NCBI RefSeq assembly: GCF_000292345.1
Contig: NZ_ALOU01000019.1
Location: 124,001-188,000, forward strand
Reading direction: 5' to 3'
DNA from: Cupriavidus sp. BIS7
GTDB taxonomy: Bacteria; Pseudomonadota; Gammaproteobacteria; Burkholderiales; Burkholderiaceae
DNA length: 64,000 nucleotides
Below are positions 62,439-64,000 of the stretch, in pieces (the first letter of the stretch is position 1; each line of letters opens with the position of its first letter). A model generated the notes under the pieces. It was not told the origin of the DNA, did not search any database, and saw nothing but the letters and a program-made list of their open reading frames with translations. A program made the position numbers and the translations under genes.

Positions 62439-64000
62439 GTGAATACTTTGTCTGATTCCGCTGAGCAAGACGTCCGCCAGCCGGACGTGCCGGGCGATAC
62501 CGGCGCAGCTCCCGAAGGGGGCAATGGCGCCGAAGGCGCTCCCCGCCGCAAGGGGCTTCGCCGTGGCCTGCGTAATCTGGTGGCATCGCGCCGCCAGTCC
62601 GCGCAGGATAGGGATGCCCAGGATACTGGCCGTAGTGATGACGCTGCCACACCGGCCGAAGGTGTGCAGCAGGCCGAATCTTCGGCTCCCGCTGCCCGTG
62701 GCCGTGGGCGCCGCAAGCCGGCCCCGGCCGCTGATGTTGCCGCGGCATCCGCTGCCGTCGAGACCGGCGGAGAAGGGCAGCCGGCGCAACCCCAGGCAGC
62801 CCAACCGGCACAGGGTGCGCGCAAGCGTCGCCAGCAGCCGCAGCGCAAGGCGGCGCTGGTCGATGGTGACAGCAAGCCCGTCGCGGAACAGTCTGGCAGA
62901 CGCAACAAGGGCAGCCAGCGCAAGGGCCCGCAGCAGGGCGGCAAGCAGGGCGGAGAAAAGAGCGAGCAGCGTGCCGAACAGCGCCAGGGCGACAGGCCGG
63001 GCCGGCAGGGCGGCAAAGCTGGTGCGAAGCCGGCGGCTGGCGGCGAGGATCTGTTCCGCTTCGTCATCTCGGAGCAGTTCGACCAGGAAGAAACGATTGT
63101 TCCGCGCACCAAGGCCAAGCCGGTGCGCGAACTGTCGGCCGACGACGATGCGCCCAAGCTCCACAAGGTGCTGGCAGAGGGCGGGCTCGGTTCGCGCCGC
63201 GAGATGGAAGAGCTGATCCTGCAGGGGCGCGTCTCGGTGAATGGACTGCCTGCCCATATCGGCCAGCGCATTCTGCCGACCGACCAGGTTCGCGTGAACG
63301 GCAAGCTGATTCACCGCAAGGTCACGACCAAGCCGCCGCGTGTGCTGCTTTACCACAAGCCATCGGGCGAAATCGTCAGCCAGTCGGACCCGGAAGGCCG
63401 TCCGACCGTATTCGACAGTCTGCCGCGTATCAAGAACGGCAAGTGGGTGGCCGTGGGTCGACTCGACTTCAACACCGAGGGCCTTCTGATCTTCACGACG
63501 TCGGGCGATATCGCCAACCGTTTCATGCACCCGCGCTATGGTGTGGAGCGTGAATACGCGGTACGCACGCTTGGCGAACTGGCCGAGGCCGATCGTCAGC
63601 GCCTGCTGCACGGTATCCAGCTGGACGATGGCGAGGCGAATTTCCTTCGCATTGCCGATGGCGGTGGCGAGGGCGTGAATCAGTGGTATCACGTTGCCCT
63701 GACTGAAGGTCGCAATCGCGAAGTGCGCCGCATGTTCGAGGCCGTCGGCCTGACCGTGTCGCGCCTGATCCGCACCCGCTATGGTCAGTTCCTGCTGCCG
63801 CGCGGCCTGAAGCGTGGCCGCTGGCAGGAGCTTGACCCGACCGAGGTGCGTACCCTGATGGCCAATATTGGTCTGAAAGCGCCCTCGAAGGACAGCCAGG
63901 GTGGTGGCAAGGGTGCAACAAAGGTTGGCGGGCGCAAGCAGCGTACGGAAGCCGCGATTGCCGGCATGCCGATGCACACGGGCATGGATGGCCTGCCGCG
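62439..64000 (+). CDS. rluB: RluB, 23S rRNA pseudouridine synthase (3' end outside window)
   Basis: RluB converts U2605 of 23S rRNA (E. coli numbering) to pseudouridine. The frame opens at a GTG (62439) with no clear Shine-Dalgarno; a nearby ATG at 62425 is closed by a stop. Residues 1-190 are a basic, Gln/Gly/Pro/Ala-rich disordered tail. An S4 RNA-binding domain ([20 protein letters not shown]) follows, then the catalytic domain with [19 protein letters not shown] (catalytic Asp), [18 protein letters not shown] and [15 protein letters not shown]. The frame is open to the right edge, so the C-terminus is missing. Confidence 0.93.
   Translation, partial: MNTLSDSAEQDVRQPDVPGDTGAAPEGGNGAEGAPRRKGLRRGLRNLVASRRQSAQDRDAQDTGRSDDAATPAEGVQQAESSAPAARGRGRRKPAPAADVAAASAAVETGGEGQPAQPQAAQPAQGARKRRQQPQRKAALVDGDSKPVAEQSGRRNKGSQRKGPQQGGKQGGEKSEQRAEQRQGDRPGRQGGKAGAKPAAGGEDLFRFVISEQFDQEETIVPRTKAKPVRELSADDDAPKLHKVLAEGGLGSRREMEELILQGRVSVNGLPAHIGQRILPTDQVRVNGKLIHRKVTTKPPRVLLYHKPSGEIVSQSDPEGRPTVFDSLPRIKNGKWVAVGRLDFNTEGLLIFTTSGDIANRFMHPRYGVEREYAVRTLGELAEADRQRLLHGIQLDDGEANFLRIADGGGEGVNQWYHVALTEGRNREVRRMFEAVGLTVSRLIRTRYGQFLLPRGLKRGRWQELDPTEVRTLMANIGLKAPSKDSQGGGKGATKVGGRKQRTEAAIAGMPMHTGMDGLP

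Overview
The window reads as one continuous, high-GC beta-proteobacterial chromosome segment. Burkholderiales is likely, and the gene content and order look most like Cupriavidus/Ralstonia. Pointers are odhA-odhB-odhL with a structured odhA leader, the ccoI-ccoS-ccoNOQP-ccoG-fnr cluster, narK1K2GHJ, ugpBAEC-ugpQ, and a glnA-ntrB-ntrC block. The genus assignment is inference. No rRNA, tRNA, CRISPR array, insertion sequence or phage gene was found.

Layout. 1-8630 (minus): respiratory nitrate reductase operon narK1-narK2-narG-narH-narJ; narJ runs off the left edge and narI would lie outside. 8869-11460 (minus): a large carbohydrate-binding/glycosidase-like protein with no export signal. 11685-17539: yggX and argA (minus) divergent from hrpA (plus), separated by only 23 bp that hold a perfectly symmetric TATAAT promoter. 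17654-20536: a tight envelope-type cluster (beta-propeller, polysaccharide deacetylase, fatty-acid hydroxylase family). 20640-22941: EI24-type membrane protein, molybdopterin-binding-fold protein, a palindromic repeat and a rhodanese. 23103-28446: glnA with a sigma-54 promoter and three helically phased NtrC sites, a DUF4124-like protein, ntrB and ntrC. 28551-37680: an accessory block with a lipoprotein, an M30-type metallopeptidase lipoprotein, an AT-rich island and a two-partner secretion pair (TpsB/TpsA). 37782-43768: HAD phosphatase and the ugp glycerol-3-phosphate uptake operon. 43769-49814: the 2-oxoglutarate dehydrogenase operon. 49900-50997: zapE. 51139-60976: cbb3 oxidase assembly and structural genes, with two FNR boxes and fnr itself. 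61526-64000: scpB and rluB (cut by the right edge).

The physiological theme is oxygen-limited respiration. The window carries membrane nitrate reductase, a high-affinity cbb3 oxidase with its copper-handling and assembly factors, and an FNR regulator with all four cluster cysteines. The ccoI and ccoN promoters carry well-placed FNR boxes, so FNR very probably drives its own neighbourhood. The nar promoter region lacks such a box and has a different 16-bp palindrome. Nitrogen control (glnA/ntrBC) is encoded and regulated in place. The least ordinary parts are the TPS exoprotein with its repeats, the 863-residue signal-less CBM/glycosidase-like protein, the symmetric argA/hrpA promoter that would give almost leaderless mRNAs on both sides, and the structured RNA around odhA-odhB-odhL.
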